Assembly: GCF_001940455.1 (NCBI RefSeq)
Contig: NZ_MKQR01000017.1
Location: 110,707-174,706 of the forward strand
DNA from: Actinokineospora bangkokensis
GTDB taxonomy: Bacteria > Actinomycetota > Actinomycetes > Mycobacteriales > Pseudonocardiaceae
Reading direction: 5' to 3'
Length of the DNA: 64,000 nt
Part shown: piece by piece, positions 33,444 through 42,768 of the stretch
Numbering within the stretch: position 1 is the stretch's first letter
Layout: each line of letters starts with the position of its first letter
Position numbers and translations under genes: made by a program
Notes under the pieces: model-generated
The model's database searches: none
Seen by the model: only the letters and a program-made list of their open reading frames with translations
What the model was told of the DNA's origin: nothing

Positions 33444-35009
33444 ATGACTGGGGACTGGTGGCGCGACGCGGTCATCTACCAGGTGTACGTGCGCAGCTTC
33501 GCGGACTCGAACGGCGACGGGGTCGGTGACCTGCCGGGCATCACCGCGCGGCTGCCGCACCTGGCGGACCTGGGCGTCGACGCGCTGTGGATCACGCCGT
33601 TCTACACCTCGCCGATGGCCGACGGCGGCTACGACGTGGCCGACTACCGCGACGTCGACCCGACCCTGGGCACCCTCGACGACGCCCGCGAGCTCGTCGC
33701 CGCCGCGCACGGGCGCGGCCTGAAGGTGATCGTCGACCTGGTGCCCAACCACACCTCCTCCGCGCACGCCTGGTTCCAGGCGGCGCTGGCGGCGGCCCCC
33801 GGTTCCCCCGAGCGCGAGCGCTACATCTTCCGCGACGGCGACGCCCCGCCCAACGACTGGGAGTCGGTCTTCGGCGGCGGCGCGTGGACCCAGGTGCCCG
33901 ACGGCCAGTGGTACCTGCACCTGTTCGACCCCGCCCAGCCCGACCTGGACTGGGCCAACGGCGAGGTGCGCGCGGAGTTCCTCGACGTGCTGCGGTTCTG
34001 GCTCGACCTGGGCGTCGACGGGTTCCGCGTGGACGTGGCGCACGGCATGGTCAAGCAGGCGGGCCTGCCCGACGTCGGCGAGGCGGGCCAGCACAAGCTG
34101 CTGGAGACCCGGCCGATGCCGTTCTTCGACCAGGACGGCGTGCACGACATCTACCGGGAGTGGCGCAAGGTGCTCGACGGCTACGACCCGGCGCGCATCG
34201 CCGTGGCCGAGGCGTGGGCGCCCACCCCGGAGCGGCTGGCCCGCTACGTGCGCCCGGACGAGCTGCACCAGGCGTTCAACTTCCACTTCCTCGCCACCGA
34301 CTGGGACCCGGTCGCCTTCCGCGAGGTGATCGGCAAGTCGCTGGCGGCGGTGGAGTCGGTGGGCGCGCCGACCACGTGGGTGCTGTCCAACCACGACGTC
34401 CAGCGGCACACCACCCGCTACGGCGGCGGCGAGCAGGGCCTGGCCCGGGCGCGCGCGGCGGTGATGCTCATGCTGGCGCTGCCTGGTTCGGTGTACCTGT
34501 ACCAGGGCGAGGAGCTGGGACTAGAGGAGGTCCTGGACCTGCCGGACGAGGTGTTGCAGGACCCGATGTGGGAGCGCTCCGGGCACACCGAGCGCGGCCG
34601 CGACGGCTGCCGCGTGCCGATCCCGTGGTCGGCGCACGGCAGCGCGCTGGGCTTCGGCCCGGACGGCTCGCGCCCCTGGCTGCCGCAGCCGCGGGGGTGG
34701 GCGGAGCTGTCGGTGCAGGCGCAGACCGGCGTGGCGGGCTCGACCCTGGAGCTCTACCGGGGCGCGCTGGGCATCCGCCGCGGCCACCCCGCCCTCGGCC
34801 GCGGCGCCGTGGTGTGGCAGGAGTCCGCCCCCGAGGTGCTGCACTTCTCCTGCACCGCGGGCGGCCGCACCGCCCACTGCGCGGTGAACCTGGGCGCCGA
34901 GCCCGCCCGCCTGGACGCGGGCGCGGTGCTGCTCGCCTCCGGCCCGTACGGCGAGGACGGGTCGGACCTGGTGCTGCCGAGCGACACCGCGGTGTGGTGG
35001 GAGGCCTAG
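33444..35009 (+). CDS. Alpha-glucosidase / oligo-1,6-glucosidase (GH13)
   Basis: Cytoplasmic exo-enzyme that hydrolyses short alpha-glucosides to glucose. The 521-residue protein has no signal peptide. It has the GH13 motifs VIYQVYVRSFADSNGDGVGDL, DLVPNHTS, GFRVDVAHGM (nucleophile), AVAEAWAP (acid) and LSNHDVQRH. It would process sugar imported by the ABC system at 37.8-41.1 kb. The lacI-like gene follows with a one-base overlap (TAGTG), so they are co-transcribed. Substrate preference (maltose or isomaltose) cannot be read safely. Confidence 0.92.
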   Translation: MTGDWWRDAVIYQVYVRSFADSNGDGVGDLPGITARLPHLADLGVDALWITPFYTSPMADGGYDVADYRDVDPTLGTLDDARELVAAAHGRGLKVIVDLVPNHTSSAHAWFQAALAAAPGSPERERYIFRDGDAPPNDWESVFGGGAWTQVPDGQWYLHLFDPAQPDLDWANGEVRAEFLDVLRFWLDLGVDGFRVDVAHGMVKQAGLPDVGEAGQHKLLETRPMPFFDQDGVHDIYREWRKVLDGYDPARIAVAEAWAPTPERLARYVRPDELHQAFNFHFLATDWDPVAFREVIGKSLAAVESVGAPTTWVLSNHDVQRHTTRYGGGEQGLARARAAVMLMLALPGSVYLYQGEELGLEEVLDLPDEVLQDPMWERSGHTERGRDGCRVPIPWSAHGSALGFGPDGSRPWLPQPRGWAELSVQAQTGVAGSTLELYRGALGIRRGHPALGRGAVVWQESAPEVLHFSCTAGGRTAHCAVNLGAEPARLDAGAVLLASGPYGEDGSDLVLPSDTAVWWEA

Positions 35010-36031
35010 TGCCACCGTCGACCCGCCTGAGCGACATCGCGCAGCAGGCGGGGGTGAGCGAGGCGACCGTCAGCCGCGTGCTCAACGGCAAGGCGGGGGT
35101 GTCCACCGCGACCCGGCAGGTCGTGCTGGCCGCGCTGGACACCCTCGGCTACGAGCGGCCCGCCCGGTTGCAGTCGCGCAGCGCGGGCCTCATCGGCCTG
35201 ATCACCCCCGAGCTGTCCAACCCCATCTTCCCCGCCTTCGCCCAGGTCATCGAGCAGGTCCTGACCCGCGACGGCTACACCCCGGTGCTGTGCACGCAGA
35301 GCCCCGGCGGCTCCACCGAGGACGAGCTGACCGGCACCCTGGTCGACCGCGGCGTCAACGGCATCATCTACGTCTCCGGCCTGCACGCGGACTCCACCGC
35401 CGACATGGACCGCTACGTCAAGCTGGCGGGCCGCGGCGTGCCGTTCGTGATGATCAACGGCTACACCGAGCAGGTCTCCGCCCCGTTCGTCTCCACCGAC
35501 GACCGCTCCGCCATGCGCCTGGCGGTCCAGCACCTGGTGGAACTGGGCCACTCCCGCATCGGCCTGGCCGTCGGCCCCCGCCGCTACGTCCCCGTCGTCC
35601 GCAAGATCGAGGGCTTCGTCCAGCACATGCGCACCGCCCTGCCGCTGTCCGCCGAGGAGGCGGAGGGCTTCGTCCAGCACTCCCTGTTCACCGTCGAGGG
35701 CGGCCAGGCGGCGGCCAACGCCCTGATCGACAAGGGCTGCACCGCCATCATCTGCGGCAGCGACCTGATGGCCTTCGGCGCCATCCGCGCCGCCCGCCAC
35801 CGCGGCCTGTCCGTCCCCCGCGACATCTCCGTCGTCGGCTTCGACGACTCCCCCCTGATCGTCTTCGCCGACCCCCCGCTCACCACCCTGCGCCAACCGG
35901 TCGAGGCCATGGGCCAGGCCGCGGTGAACGCCCTGCTGGAAGAGGTCACCGGCAACCCGGCACCCCACGCCGAGTACGTCTTCATGCCCGAACTCGTCGT
36001 CCGAGGCTCCACCGCCGCCGCCCGCGACTGA
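35009..36031 (+). CDS. LacI-family transcriptional regulator
   Basis: Repressor of 340 residues. The N-terminal LacI helix-turn-helix and hinge are clear (LSDIAQQAGVSEATVSRVLNG, residues about 6-26, hinge around 50). The periplasmic-binding-protein-like effector domain follows (LIGLITPELSNPIFPAF, VVGFDDSPLIVFADPPLTTLRQP). The GTG start shares its G with the alpha-glucosidase stop. Context suggests a MalR-like regulator of the amylase, glucosidase and transporter genes nearby. A hairpin terminator follows at 36147. Confidence 0.9.
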   Translation: MPPSTRLSDIAQQAGVSEATVSRVLNGKAGVSTATRQVVLAALDTLGYERPARLQSRSAGLIGLITPELSNPIFPAFAQVIEQVLTRDGYTPVLCTQSPGGSTEDELTGTLVDRGVNGIIYVSGLHADSTADMDRYVKLAGRGVPFVMINGYTEQVSAPFVSTDDRSAMRLAVQHLVELGHSRIGLAVGPRRYVPVVRKIEGFVQHMRTALPLSAEEAEGFVQHSLFTVEGGQAAANALIDKGCTAIICGSDLMAFGAIRAARHRGLSVPRDISVVGFDDSPLIVFADPPLTTLRQPVEAMGQAAVNALLEEVTGNPAPHAEYVFMPELVVRGSTAAARD

Positions 36032-36146
36032 CCTGACCACCCCGGCCCACCACACCCGCACCACCGCACCCGCGAACGCCCCGCACCACCACACCGACGA
36101 CCCGCGGCCGGCCAATCACCACCCGCGGATTCCCGACAAGCCAGCA

Positions 36147-36179
36147 CAGGGGTCCCCCGGGCAAGGGGACCCCTGTTTT
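36147..36179 (+). terminator. Intrinsic terminator after the LacI gene
   Basis: CAGGGGTCCCC (36147-36157) pairs with GGGGACCCCTG (36165-36175) followed by TTTT, a classical rho-independent shape. It ends the glucosidase-lacI unit. Confidence 0.85.
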
Positions 36180-36476
36180 CAACGCTACCGGCAGGGACCG
36201 ACGAAACCCGACCCCGACGACACCCCTGTGGACAGCTCAACGGGTTGTGGACAGTCGGCAAGCCGCAGCCAGCTCAACGGGTTGTAGGCACATGGCGAGC
36301 CGCGACCAGCCCGGCAGAAGGCGCAGGGCTACTGCCCGCCCATGGTCCAGCCACGAACGACGCGACCACCGCGTCGAGCCGGCAGCGGAACACCCGCGAA
36401 CCCCGGACGGCGCACCGGAAGACGAGCGCCAGCGCCCCCGCGGGCCCTGAGTTCCGCGGGGACGCCGACTCCCCCA
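36180..36476. other. Intergenic stretch with 16-bp direct repeats and DnaA-box-like sites
   Basis: CAGCTCAACGGGTTGT occurs twice in direct orientation (36233-36248 and 36270-36285). TGTGGACAG, the complement of an actinomycete DnaA-box-like CTGTCCACA, occurs at 36227-36235 and 36246-36254. The remaining 190 bp to the ABC ATPase stop codon show no gene or motif I recognise. Confidence 0.45.
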
Positions 36477-37574
36477 TCAAACCAGGCGCTCGCCCGTCTC
36501 GGGGTGGAACAGGTGCAGTTCCTCCGCGTCGCGCACGGTGACGCGGACCTTCTGGCCCAGGGCGGGCGGGGTGCGGCCGTCGACGCGCAGGACGAGCCGG
36601 TCGGCGGCGTCGCCCACGACGGAACCGTGCACCAGCGCGTCCGCGCCCAGCTCCTCCACCAGCTCGACCGCCAGGTCGAAGCCGTCGCCGGAGTCGGAGG
36701 CGACCAGCGACAGCGACTCGGGGCGCACGCCCAGGGTCACCTCGGACAGCCCGGCGTCGGCCACGGCCTGCACGCGCTCGCGGGGCAGCAGCACCGGCAG
36801 GTCGCCCAGCAGCACCGACTCGCCCGAGACGCGCGCCAGGTGCAGGTTCATGGCGGGGGAGCCGATGAACCCGGCGACGAAGGCGTTGGCGGGCCGGTCG
36901 TAGAGGGCGCGGGGGGTGTCGCACTGCTGGAGCAGGCCGTCCTTGAGCACCGCGACCCGGTGCCCCATCGTCATCGCCTCGACCTGGTCGTGGGTGACGT
37001 AGATCGTGGTCGTGCCCAACCGCCGCTGCAGGGCGGCGATGTTGGCGCGGGTCTCCACCCGCAGCTTCGCGTCGAGGTTCGACAGCGGCTCGTCCATGAG
37101 GAACACCGCCGGGTCGCGCACGATGGCCCGGCCCATCGCCACCCGCTGCCGCTGACCACCCGAGAGCGCCTTGGGCTTGCGGTCGAGGTACTTCACCAGG
37201 TCCAGGGTCTTCGCCGCTTCCTGCACCTTGGCAGCGATCTCGTCCTTGGGCAGGCCCTGGAGCTTGAGGGCGAAGCCCATGTTCTGCGCGACCGTCATGT
37301 GCGGGTAGAGCGCGTACGACTGGAACACCATCGCGATGTCGCGCGCCTTCGGCGGGACGTTGGTGACGTCGCGGTCACCGATGCGGATCGTCCCCTCGTT
37401 GACGTCCTCCAGGCCCGCCAGCATGCGCAGCGCGGTCGACTTGCCCGACCCGGAGGGGCCGACCAGCACCAGGAACTCACCGTCGGCGACGTGCAGGTCG
37501 AGCGCGTCGACCGCGCGCACGGGCGGGCTGCCCGGGTAGACCCTCGACGCCGCCTCGTAACGGACCTCGGCCAT
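36477..37574 (-). CDS. Sugar ABC transporter ATPase (MsmK/UgpC type)
   Basis: ATP-binding subunit that energises carbohydrate importers. The 365-residue protein has Walker A VGPSGSGKST, the Q-loop FQSYALYPHM, signature LSGGQRQRVAMGRA, Walker B VFLMDEPLSNLD and the switch His VTHDQVEA. The C-terminal regulatory TOBE domains follow. It is divergent from the binding-protein gene with 296 bp between. In actinomycetes one such ATPase often serves several sugar importers, so it may also feed on others. ATG 37574. Confidence 0.93.
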   Translation of the reverse strand: MAEVRYEAASRVYPGSPPVRAVDALDLHVADGEFLVLVGPSGSGKSTALRMLAGLEDVNEGTIRIGDRDVTNVPPKARDIAMVFQSYALYPHMTVAQNMGFALKLQGLPKDEIAAKVQEAAKTLDLVKYLDRKPKALSGGQRQRVAMGRAIVRDPAVFLMDEPLSNLDAKLRVETRANIAALQRRLGTTTIYVTHDQVEAMTMGHRVAVLKDGLLQQCDTPRALYDRPANAFVAGFIGSPAMNLHLARVSGESVLLGDLPVLLPRERVQAVADAGLSEVTLGVRPESLSLVASDSGDGFDLAVELVEELGADALVHGSVVGDAADRLVLRVDGRTPPALGQKVRVTVRDAEELHLFHPETGERLV

Positions 37575-37596
37575 CTCGCGTCACCCTCCGCTGTGC

Positions 37597-37751
37597 TCTC
37601 GAACCGGTTGCCCCGGGGCCCCCGCTGTGGACGGCCGCCCCCGGTAACGCCACAGGATGCCGGAAACAGTTGTGGCGCACCAGAGCCGGATTGCAAGAGT
37701 TTCTGTAAGCGCATGACGACACTGTCACGTTTGCGGTCTCGAAACGGTAAC
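37597..37751. promoter_or_regulatory. Divergent promoter region with repeated TCTCGAAMCGGTWRC motif
   Basis: TCTCGAACCGGTTGC (37597) and TCTCGAAACGGTAAC (37737) occur in the same direction, one near each promoter of the divergent ATPase and binding-protein genes. The cores (GAACCGGTTG, CGAAACGGTAACG) are near-palindromic in the way LacI-family operators are. A regulator site is inferred, not shown. Confidence 0.5.
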
Positions 37752-37870
37752 GAGCGCACCAAGCCAGTTCCCTTGGCGGCAACTTGCGGGAACAGTCCGC
37801 TTAACACTGAGCGGGGTCGGCGTCGACGAACGCGTCCGAGGCCCCGTCTCGACTCACTTGTGGAGGCGTC

Positions 37871-39169
37871 GTGGTAGCGCAAGGTCGCGTTGTGCGCGGG
37901 GCCGCATTGGCGGCGACCCTCGTCCTGGGGGTCAGCGCGTGCGGTTCGTCCGACTCCGGTTCCGGGGCGTCCGGGCAGACGCAGGCCGCCCTGGAGGGCG
38001 TCGGTCCGATCACCCTGGTGACCGGCAAGGACACGTCCGGCAACCTGCAGAACCAGGTCAACGGGTGGAACCAGCTCCACCCGGACCAGCAAGTCAAGAT
38101 CATCGAGCTGCCGGAGAACGCCGACGAGCAGCGCCAGCAGATGGTGCAGAACGCGACCACGAAGTCGGACGCGTACACCGTGCTCAACCTCGACGTCATC
38201 TGGACCGCGGAGTTCGCGGCGAACCAGTGGGTCGAGGCGCTGCCGGAGAGCGAGTTCCCGCTCGACAAGCTGATCCCCGCCACGGTGGAGACCGGCAAGT
38301 ACTTCAACAAGTTCTACGCGGTGCCGACCACCTCCGACGGCGGCCTGCTCTACTACCGCAAGGACCTGCTCGACGCGGCGGGCGTCAAGGCCCCGACCAC
38401 CTGGTCGGAGCTGGAGGCGGCGTGCGCGAAGGTCGTCCCCGCGAACCCCGGCCTGTCCTGCTACGCCGGGCAGTTCGAGAAGTACGAGGGCCTGACGGTC
38501 AACTTCTCCGAGGCGGTCAACTCCGCGGGCGGCACCGTGGTCGGCGACGACGGCAAGCCCAACGTCAACACCGCCGAGGCCAAGAAGGGCCTGGACTTCC
38601 TGGTCCAGGGCGTCAAGTCCGGGGAGATCCCGCAGAAGGCGCGCACCTTCAAGGAGGAGGAGGGCCGCCGCGCCTTCCAGGCCGGTGAGCTGCTGTTCCA
38701 CCGCCAGTGGCCCTACCAGTACGCCAAGGCCGAGGCCACCGACGGCTCCTCGCAGGTCGCGGGCAAGTTCGCCGTGGCGCCGCTGCCCGGCCTCGACGGC
38801 CCCGGCGCGTCCACCCTGGGCGGGCACAACTACGCGATCTCCAAGTTCGCCAAGAACAAGAAGAGCGCGCTCGACTTCATCAAGTACATGGTCGACGAGA
38901 AGCAGCAGCGGGAGAACCTGGAGAAGACCTCCCTGGCCCCGACCTGGTCCTCCCTCTACGACGACCCGGCGCTGGTGCAGAAGTTCCCGTACCTGACCGA
39001 GCTGAAGAAGAGCATCGACAAGGCCAAGAAGCGCCCGGCGGTGGTCAAGTACCAGGAGGTGTCCTCGGCCATCCAGGAGGCGGCCTACGGCGCCATGGCG
39101 GGCACCACGACCAGCGAGGACGCTCTGAAGTCCCTGCAGTCCAAGCTGGAGGAGCTCACCAAGCAGTGA
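37871..39169 (+). CDS. Sugar ABC transporter substrate-binding lipoprotein
   Basis: Extracytoplasmic solute-binding protein, 432 residues, tethered by a lipobox (LVLGVSAC, Cys about residue 24). It belongs to the family-1 carbohydrate binders. The DVIWTAEFAANQW, PTTSDGGLLYYRKDLLD, TTWSELE and FHRQWPYQYA segments are typical of maltose/trehalose/alpha-glucoside binders. Lys-rich helices occur at the C-terminus. GTG start with GGAGG upstream. Followed by a strong hairpin and then two permeases. A maltodextrin or trehalose ligand is inferred from neighbours. Confidence 0.9.
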   Translation: MVAQGRVVRGAALAATLVLGVSACGSSDSGSGASGQTQAALEGVGPITLVTGKDTSGNLQNQVNGWNQLHPDQQVKIIELPENADEQRQQMVQNATTKSDAYTVLNLDVIWTAEFAANQWVEALPESEFPLDKLIPATVETGKYFNKFYAVPTTSDGGLLYYRKDLLDAAGVKAPTTWSELEAACAKVVPANPGLSCYAGQFEKYEGLTVNFSEAVNSAGGTVVGDDGKPNVNTAEAKKGLDFLVQGVKSGEIPQKARTFKEEEGRRAFQAGELLFHRQWPYQYAKAEATDGSSQVAGKFAVAPLPGLDGPGASTLGGHNYAISKFAKNKKSALDFIKYMVDEKQQRENLEKTSLAPTWSSLYDDPALVQKFPYLTELKKSIDKAKKRPAVVKYQEVSSAIQEAAYGAMAGTTTSEDALKSLQSKLEELTKQ

Positions 39170-39178
39170 CCCCCCGCG

Positions 39179-39211
39179 ACGGGGCCCCGGCGATCCGCCG
39201 GGGCCCCGTTT
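39179..39211 (+). terminator. Hairpin after the binding protein (attenuator)
   Basis: ACGGGGCCCCGGCG (39179-39192) pairs with CGCCGGGGCCCCGT (39196-39209), followed by TTT. It lies inside the transporter operon and probably reduces read-through so the binding protein is made in excess of the permeases. Confidence 0.75.
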
Positions 39212-39282
39212 CGGCATCCGGCCCCCCGGGGCGCGCTAGGGCGCCCCGGCACCGCCAACGGCAACGAAGTCCTGGAGAACCC

Positions 39283-40260
39283 ATGGCGACCACCGTCGAA
39301 GCACCGCCCACACCCCCACCGACACCACCAGCGAAGAAGCAGCGCCGCAAGGCGGGCACCGGCAGGCTCGCCGCGGCGCTGGTCTCCCCCACCCTGCTCG
39401 TGCTGGCCCTGGTGGTCGCCTACCCGCTGCTCTCGGCGTTCCGGCTGGCCTTCTACCAGCGCAACGACGGCGTCAACCCCGAGACCGGCATCCTGGAGAC
39501 CGGGGAGAAGTTCGTCGGCCTGGAGAACTTCTCCGACATGTTCCTCGGCGCCAACGGCGAGCGCTTCCGCAACGCGCTGTGGAACACCACCACGTTCACC
39601 GTGGTCGCGGTGTCGCTGGAGGTCGTCCTCGGCGTGCTGATGGCCCTGGTGATGCACCGGGCGTTCAAGGGCAGGGCGCTGGTGCGCGCGAGCATCCTGG
39701 TGCCGTGGGCGGTGCCGACGGCGATCGCGGGCCTGCTCTGGCGGTGGATCTTCCAGGCCGACGGGGTGGTGAACAAGATCCTGGCGCTGGACACCCCGGT
39801 GCTGTGGACCACCGACGGCCTCCAGGCGTGGTTCGCGGTGATCATCGCCGACACGTGGAAGACCGCGCCGTTCATCGGGCTGCTGGTGCTCGCGGGGTTG
39901 CAGGTGATCTCCAACGAGGTCTACGAGGCGGCCAAGCTCGACGGGGCGTCGCCGTGGAAGACCTTCTGGTCGATCACCCTGCCGCTGGTCAAGCCGACGC
40001 TGCTGGTGGCGGTGCTCTTCCGGATCCTGGACACGCTGCGCATGTTCGACCTGCCCTACACCCTGATCGGCCCCGGCAAGAACGCCACCGACACCATCAC
40101 GGTCATCGCCTACGAGGAGGCCGTGAAGTTCAACAAGTACGGCCCGGCCTCGGCGTACTCGGTGTTCCTGTTCCTCTACATCGCCGTGGTCGCGTTCGTG
40201 TTCGTCAAGCTGCTCGGCGCCGACGTGCTGGGCACCCGCGCGGGGAAGAGGGGCCGATGA
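39283..40260 (+). CDS. Sugar ABC transporter permease (MalF-like)
   Basis: Integral membrane subunit of the importer, 325 residues. It has a Pro/Lys-rich cytoplasmic N-terminus and about six transmembrane helices. The EAA loop is VYEAAKLDGASPWKTFWSITLPLVKP, the contact site for the ATPase. ATG 39283 has GGAG upstream; the open frame from 38707 is a shadow of the lipoprotein gene. The ATG of the second permease overlaps its stop (ATGA). Confidence 0.92.
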   Translation: MATTVEAPPTPPPTPPAKKQRRKAGTGRLAAALVSPTLLVLALVVAYPLLSAFRLAFYQRNDGVNPETGILETGEKFVGLENFSDMFLGANGERFRNALWNTTTFTVVAVSLEVVLGVLMALVMHRAFKGRALVRASILVPWAVPTAIAGLLWRWIFQADGVVNKILALDTPVLWTTDGLQAWFAVIIADTWKTAPFIGLLVLAGLQVISNEVYEAAKLDGASPWKTFWSITLPLVKPTLLVAVLFRILDTLRMFDLPYTLIGPGKNATDTITVIAYEEAVKFNKYGPASAYSVFLFLYIAVVAFVFVKLLGADVLGTRAGKRGR

Positions 40261-41141
40261 GCACCACGCTGGACCCGTCGCCCACCGAGGTCGCCGCGTC
40301 GCCCGCGCGGGCCAAGGAGCGCCCCTGGTGGTGGTGGACGCCCTACGCGGGCATCGCCGTCATCGTCGTCTACTGCCTGTCGCCGTTCTACTGGATGCTG
40401 GTCTCCAGCCTGCGGCGCACCAACGACATCTTCGACGACACCCCGATCCCGGCGCCGTTCTCGCTGGAGAACTACGGCGCCGCCTTCGCCGAGGACAACG
40501 GGTTCCTGCGGTCGCTGCTCAACAGCCTCATCGTCGCGGGCATCACCACGGTCCTGACGCTCATCGTCGGCACGCTGACCGCCTACGCGCTGGCCCGGTT
40601 GGACTTCCGCGGCAAGAACCTGGTGCTGGCCATCGTCATGGTGACCTCGATGTTCCCCGGGATCTCGCTGCTGGTGCCGCTGCTGGAGCTGTTCCTGGCG
40701 ATCGAGTGGATCAACACCTACCAGGCGATGATCGTGCCGAGCCTGAGCTTCGCGCTGCCGCTGGCGGTGTGGAACCTGACCACGTTCTTCCGGCAGATGC
40801 CCACGGAGCTGGAGGAGGCGGCGCAGATCGACGGGTGCACGCCCGCGCAGGCCTTCCGCAAGGTGATCCTGCCGCTGGCCGCGCCCGGGGTGTTCACCAC
40901 CGCGATCATCACCTTCATCGCGGCGTGGAACGAGTACATCATCGCGCTGTCGGTGGTGAACGAGAAGGCGCTCAAGACCGCGCCGGTCATCACCAGCCAG
41001 TTCACCGGCACCGCCCAGTTCGACACCCCGTTCGGCACGCAGATGGCCGCGGGCGTCATCGTCACCATCCCGCTGGTGATCCTGGTGCTGGTGTTCCAGC
41101 GCCGGATCGTCGCGGGCCTGACCGCGGGCGGCGTCAAGTAG
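40257..41141 (+). CDS. Sugar ABC transporter permease (MalG-like)
   Basis: Second permease, 294 residues, six predicted helices, with the EAA loop ELEEAAQIDGCTPAQAFRKVILPLAAP. N-terminal cytoplasmic tail (MSTTLDPSPTEV...) precedes the first helix at about residue 28. It starts 4 bp inside the preceding gene and ends the operon; a terminator hairpin follows at 41157. Together with the partner permease it forms the heterodimeric pore. Confidence 0.92.
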   Translation: MSTTLDPSPTEVAASPARAKERPWWWWTPYAGIAVIVVYCLSPFYWMLVSSLRRTNDIFDDTPIPAPFSLENYGAAFAEDNGFLRSLLNSLIVAGITTVLTLIVGTLTAYALARLDFRGKNLVLAIVMVTSMFPGISLLVPLLELFLAIEWINTYQAMIVPSLSFALPLAVWNLTTFFRQMPTELEEAAQIDGCTPAQAFRKVILPLAAPGVFTTAIITFIAAWNEYIIALSVVNEKALKTAPVITSQFTGTAQFDTPFGTQMAAGVIVTIPLVILVLVFQRRIVAGLTAGGVK

Positions 41142-41156
41142 CCCACCGCACCCCCG

Positions 41157-41197
41157 GCGAGGCCGTTCCCGTTCCGCGGGAGCGGCCTCGCCCGTTT
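41157..41197 (+). terminator. Terminator of the ABC transporter operon
   Basis: GCGAGGCCGTTCCCG (41157-41171) pairs with CGGGAGCGGCCTCGC (41177-41191) with one U-G pair, followed by CCGTTT. Confidence 0.8.
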
Positions 41198-41446
41198 CCT
41201 GTGAGACCCACCACACCGCCCCCCGGCGGGCGCGGTGGGAAATTGTCATGCTGCTCCACACGGCGCACTCCAAGATCCATCACGGTGCGCAGCGTTCCGG
41301 CCACGTAACGGCGTTCCCGGTGCGGCACAGGGGAAGCGGGGCCACCCTGGTCACGTTTCGGAACTTGATCGCTCCTCGGCGCAGGGCCATTCTGGCGTCC
41401 CCCGATCGGCCATTCGGCCCCAGCCAGAACTCCAGGAGACTCCCCC
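41198..41446. other. Intergenic upstream region of the LAxTG protein gene
   Basis: About 250 bp that are less GC-rich than the genes around them. The region ends with AGGAG before the GTG start of the anchored protein. It presumably holds that gene's promoter; I see no clear operator or conserved repeat. Confidence 0.35.
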
Positions 41447-42382
41447 GTGCGCCACCGCCGCCTCGCCCTCGCCTGCACCGCCGCGGGCACCGCCGCCCTG
41501 ACCGCCCTGCTCGCGCACCCCGCGACCGCCCAGGCGGGCCCCACCGGCAGCGCGTTCGCGCTCTCGGTGCAGGCCCAGGCCCTCGGCGGCACCGCCGCGG
41601 TGTCGGTGGGCCCCGGCCCGGTCGCCACCTACCCGGCGGGCGGGGAGAAGGCCCTCGCCAAGGTCGACCTGGACAAGCTCAACATCCACGCCCGCGTCAT
41701 CGACGCCAAGTCCGGCGTCACCGGCGGCGTGCTCACCAGCACCGCCACCCTCGCCGACGTCAACGTCATGGGCAAGGTCAAGGCCTCGGTCATCACCGCC
41801 ACCTGCTCCACCGGCGGCTCCACCCCCACCGGCTCGTCCACCCTGGCGGAGCTGGAGGTCCTGGGCCAGAAGGTCGCCGTCGCCGCGCACGCCAAGATCG
41901 AGCTGCCCGGCCTCACCGTCGCCGTCGACGAGCAGGTCAAGGGCCCCGACGGCTCGCTGACCGTCAACGCCCTGCACATCACCTTCGGCGGCGGCGCCCT
42001 CGCCCAGCTCGGCTCCGGCGAACTCATCATCTCCCAGGCCAAGTGCGCCGCGGGCAGCACCACCGGCGGCAACGACAACGGCGGCAACAACGGCGGCGGC
42101 ACCACCACCAAGCCCACCACCCCCGCAGGCAACACCGGCGACGACGAGGGCACCACCACCGCCGCCCCGGCCCCCACCAGCACCACCCCCGCCACCGGCT
42201 CCGGCACCGACGGCTCCGGCGACAACGGCACCACCACCGGCACCCGCCCCGTCGCCAACCAGGAGGACCTCGCCTCCACCGGCGCCAGCGGCATCCTCCC
42301 CCTCACCCTCGGCGGCACCGCCCTCCTCGCCGCGGGCGGTGGCGCCTTCTGGTGGGCCCGCCGCAAGCGCGCCGCCCTCTAA
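41447..42382 (+). CDS. Sortase-anchored surface protein with LASTG motif (SCO1860/anchor-P-like)
   Basis: Secreted cell-wall protein of 311 residues. Signal peptide (RRLALACTAAGTAALTALLAHPATA), then QAGPTGSAFALSV, which opens the beta-rich domain of about 190 residues with two Cys. A Thr/Pro/Gly-rich stalk (about residues 205-270) follows, then the sorting signal LASTGASG, a hydrophobic helix (GGTALLAAGGGAFWWA) and a basic RRKRAAL tail. This matches class-E sortase substrates (LAxTG). Function unknown. A paralogue lies 387 bp downstream. Its position between the glucan transporter and the amylase-pullulanase suggests, but does not prove, a surface role in glucan use. Confidence 0.82.
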   Translation: MRHRRLALACTAAGTAALTALLAHPATAQAGPTGSAFALSVQAQALGGTAAVSVGPGPVATYPAGGEKALAKVDLDKLNIHARVIDAKSGVTGGVLTSTATLADVNVMGKVKASVITATCSTGGSTPTGSSTLAELEVLGQKVAVAAHAKIELPGLTVAVDEQVKGPDGSLTVNALHITFGGGALAQLGSGELIISQAKCAAGSTTGGNDNGGNNGGGTTTKPTTPAGNTGDDEGTTTAAPAPTSTTPATGSGTDGSGDNGTTTGTRPVANQEDLASTGASGILPLTLGGTALLAAGGGAFWWARRKRAAL

Positions 42383-42406
42383 CCCCACCAGCAAGTAGCA
42401 CCCCGA

Positions 42407-42446
42407 GAAGGGGGGCGGGCCCACGCCCGCCCCCCTTCTTTCCTTT
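42407..42446 (+). terminator. Strong intrinsic terminator
   Basis: GAAGGGGGGCGGGC (42407-42420) pairs perfectly with GCCCGCCCCCCTTC (42425-42438) across a CCAC loop, followed by TTTCCTTTT. Confidence 0.88.
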
Positions 42447-42485
42447 TCCCGCAGGCGAAGAACCACCAGCCCGCCATTGAGCAAG

Positions 42486-42552
42486 CGCAACCACCCCACA
42501 TCGAGCCCGCCACCAAACGACCGGGCTCTTCAAAGATCGGGCGAAGCCCGAT
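42486..42552 (+). repeat. Decayed 3' remnant of the dispersed element (copy E)
   Basis: CAACCACCCCACATCGAGCC (near 42488) corresponds to the distal outer-stem arm and tail start of copies C and D. The following ACGACCGG is shared with copy D just after the arm. The proximal arm and inner stem are missing or eroded. A small hairpin, ATCGGGC-GAA-GCCCGAT, follows at about 42535-42551. The rest of the 42383-42768 gap shows only the terminator at 42407 and a likely promoter. Confidence 0.4.
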
Positions 42553-42768
42553 GCCCCCACCCAAGCAACGTGACCCAAACCACACAGTTCGGTACGGACG
42601 GTTTTTCATCACCTCGCCGCAACCCCACCCCACCCCCGTGCACACCCCCTGAGCGGAACCGCCCCCACACCCCCAACCCCCTGCGCCAGAACGATTCCAG
42701 CCGCTTGCAGCCCCCCACCCACCCGGTCCATGCTGGCCCTCCCCCACCCCCGGACTGGAGATGGACCC

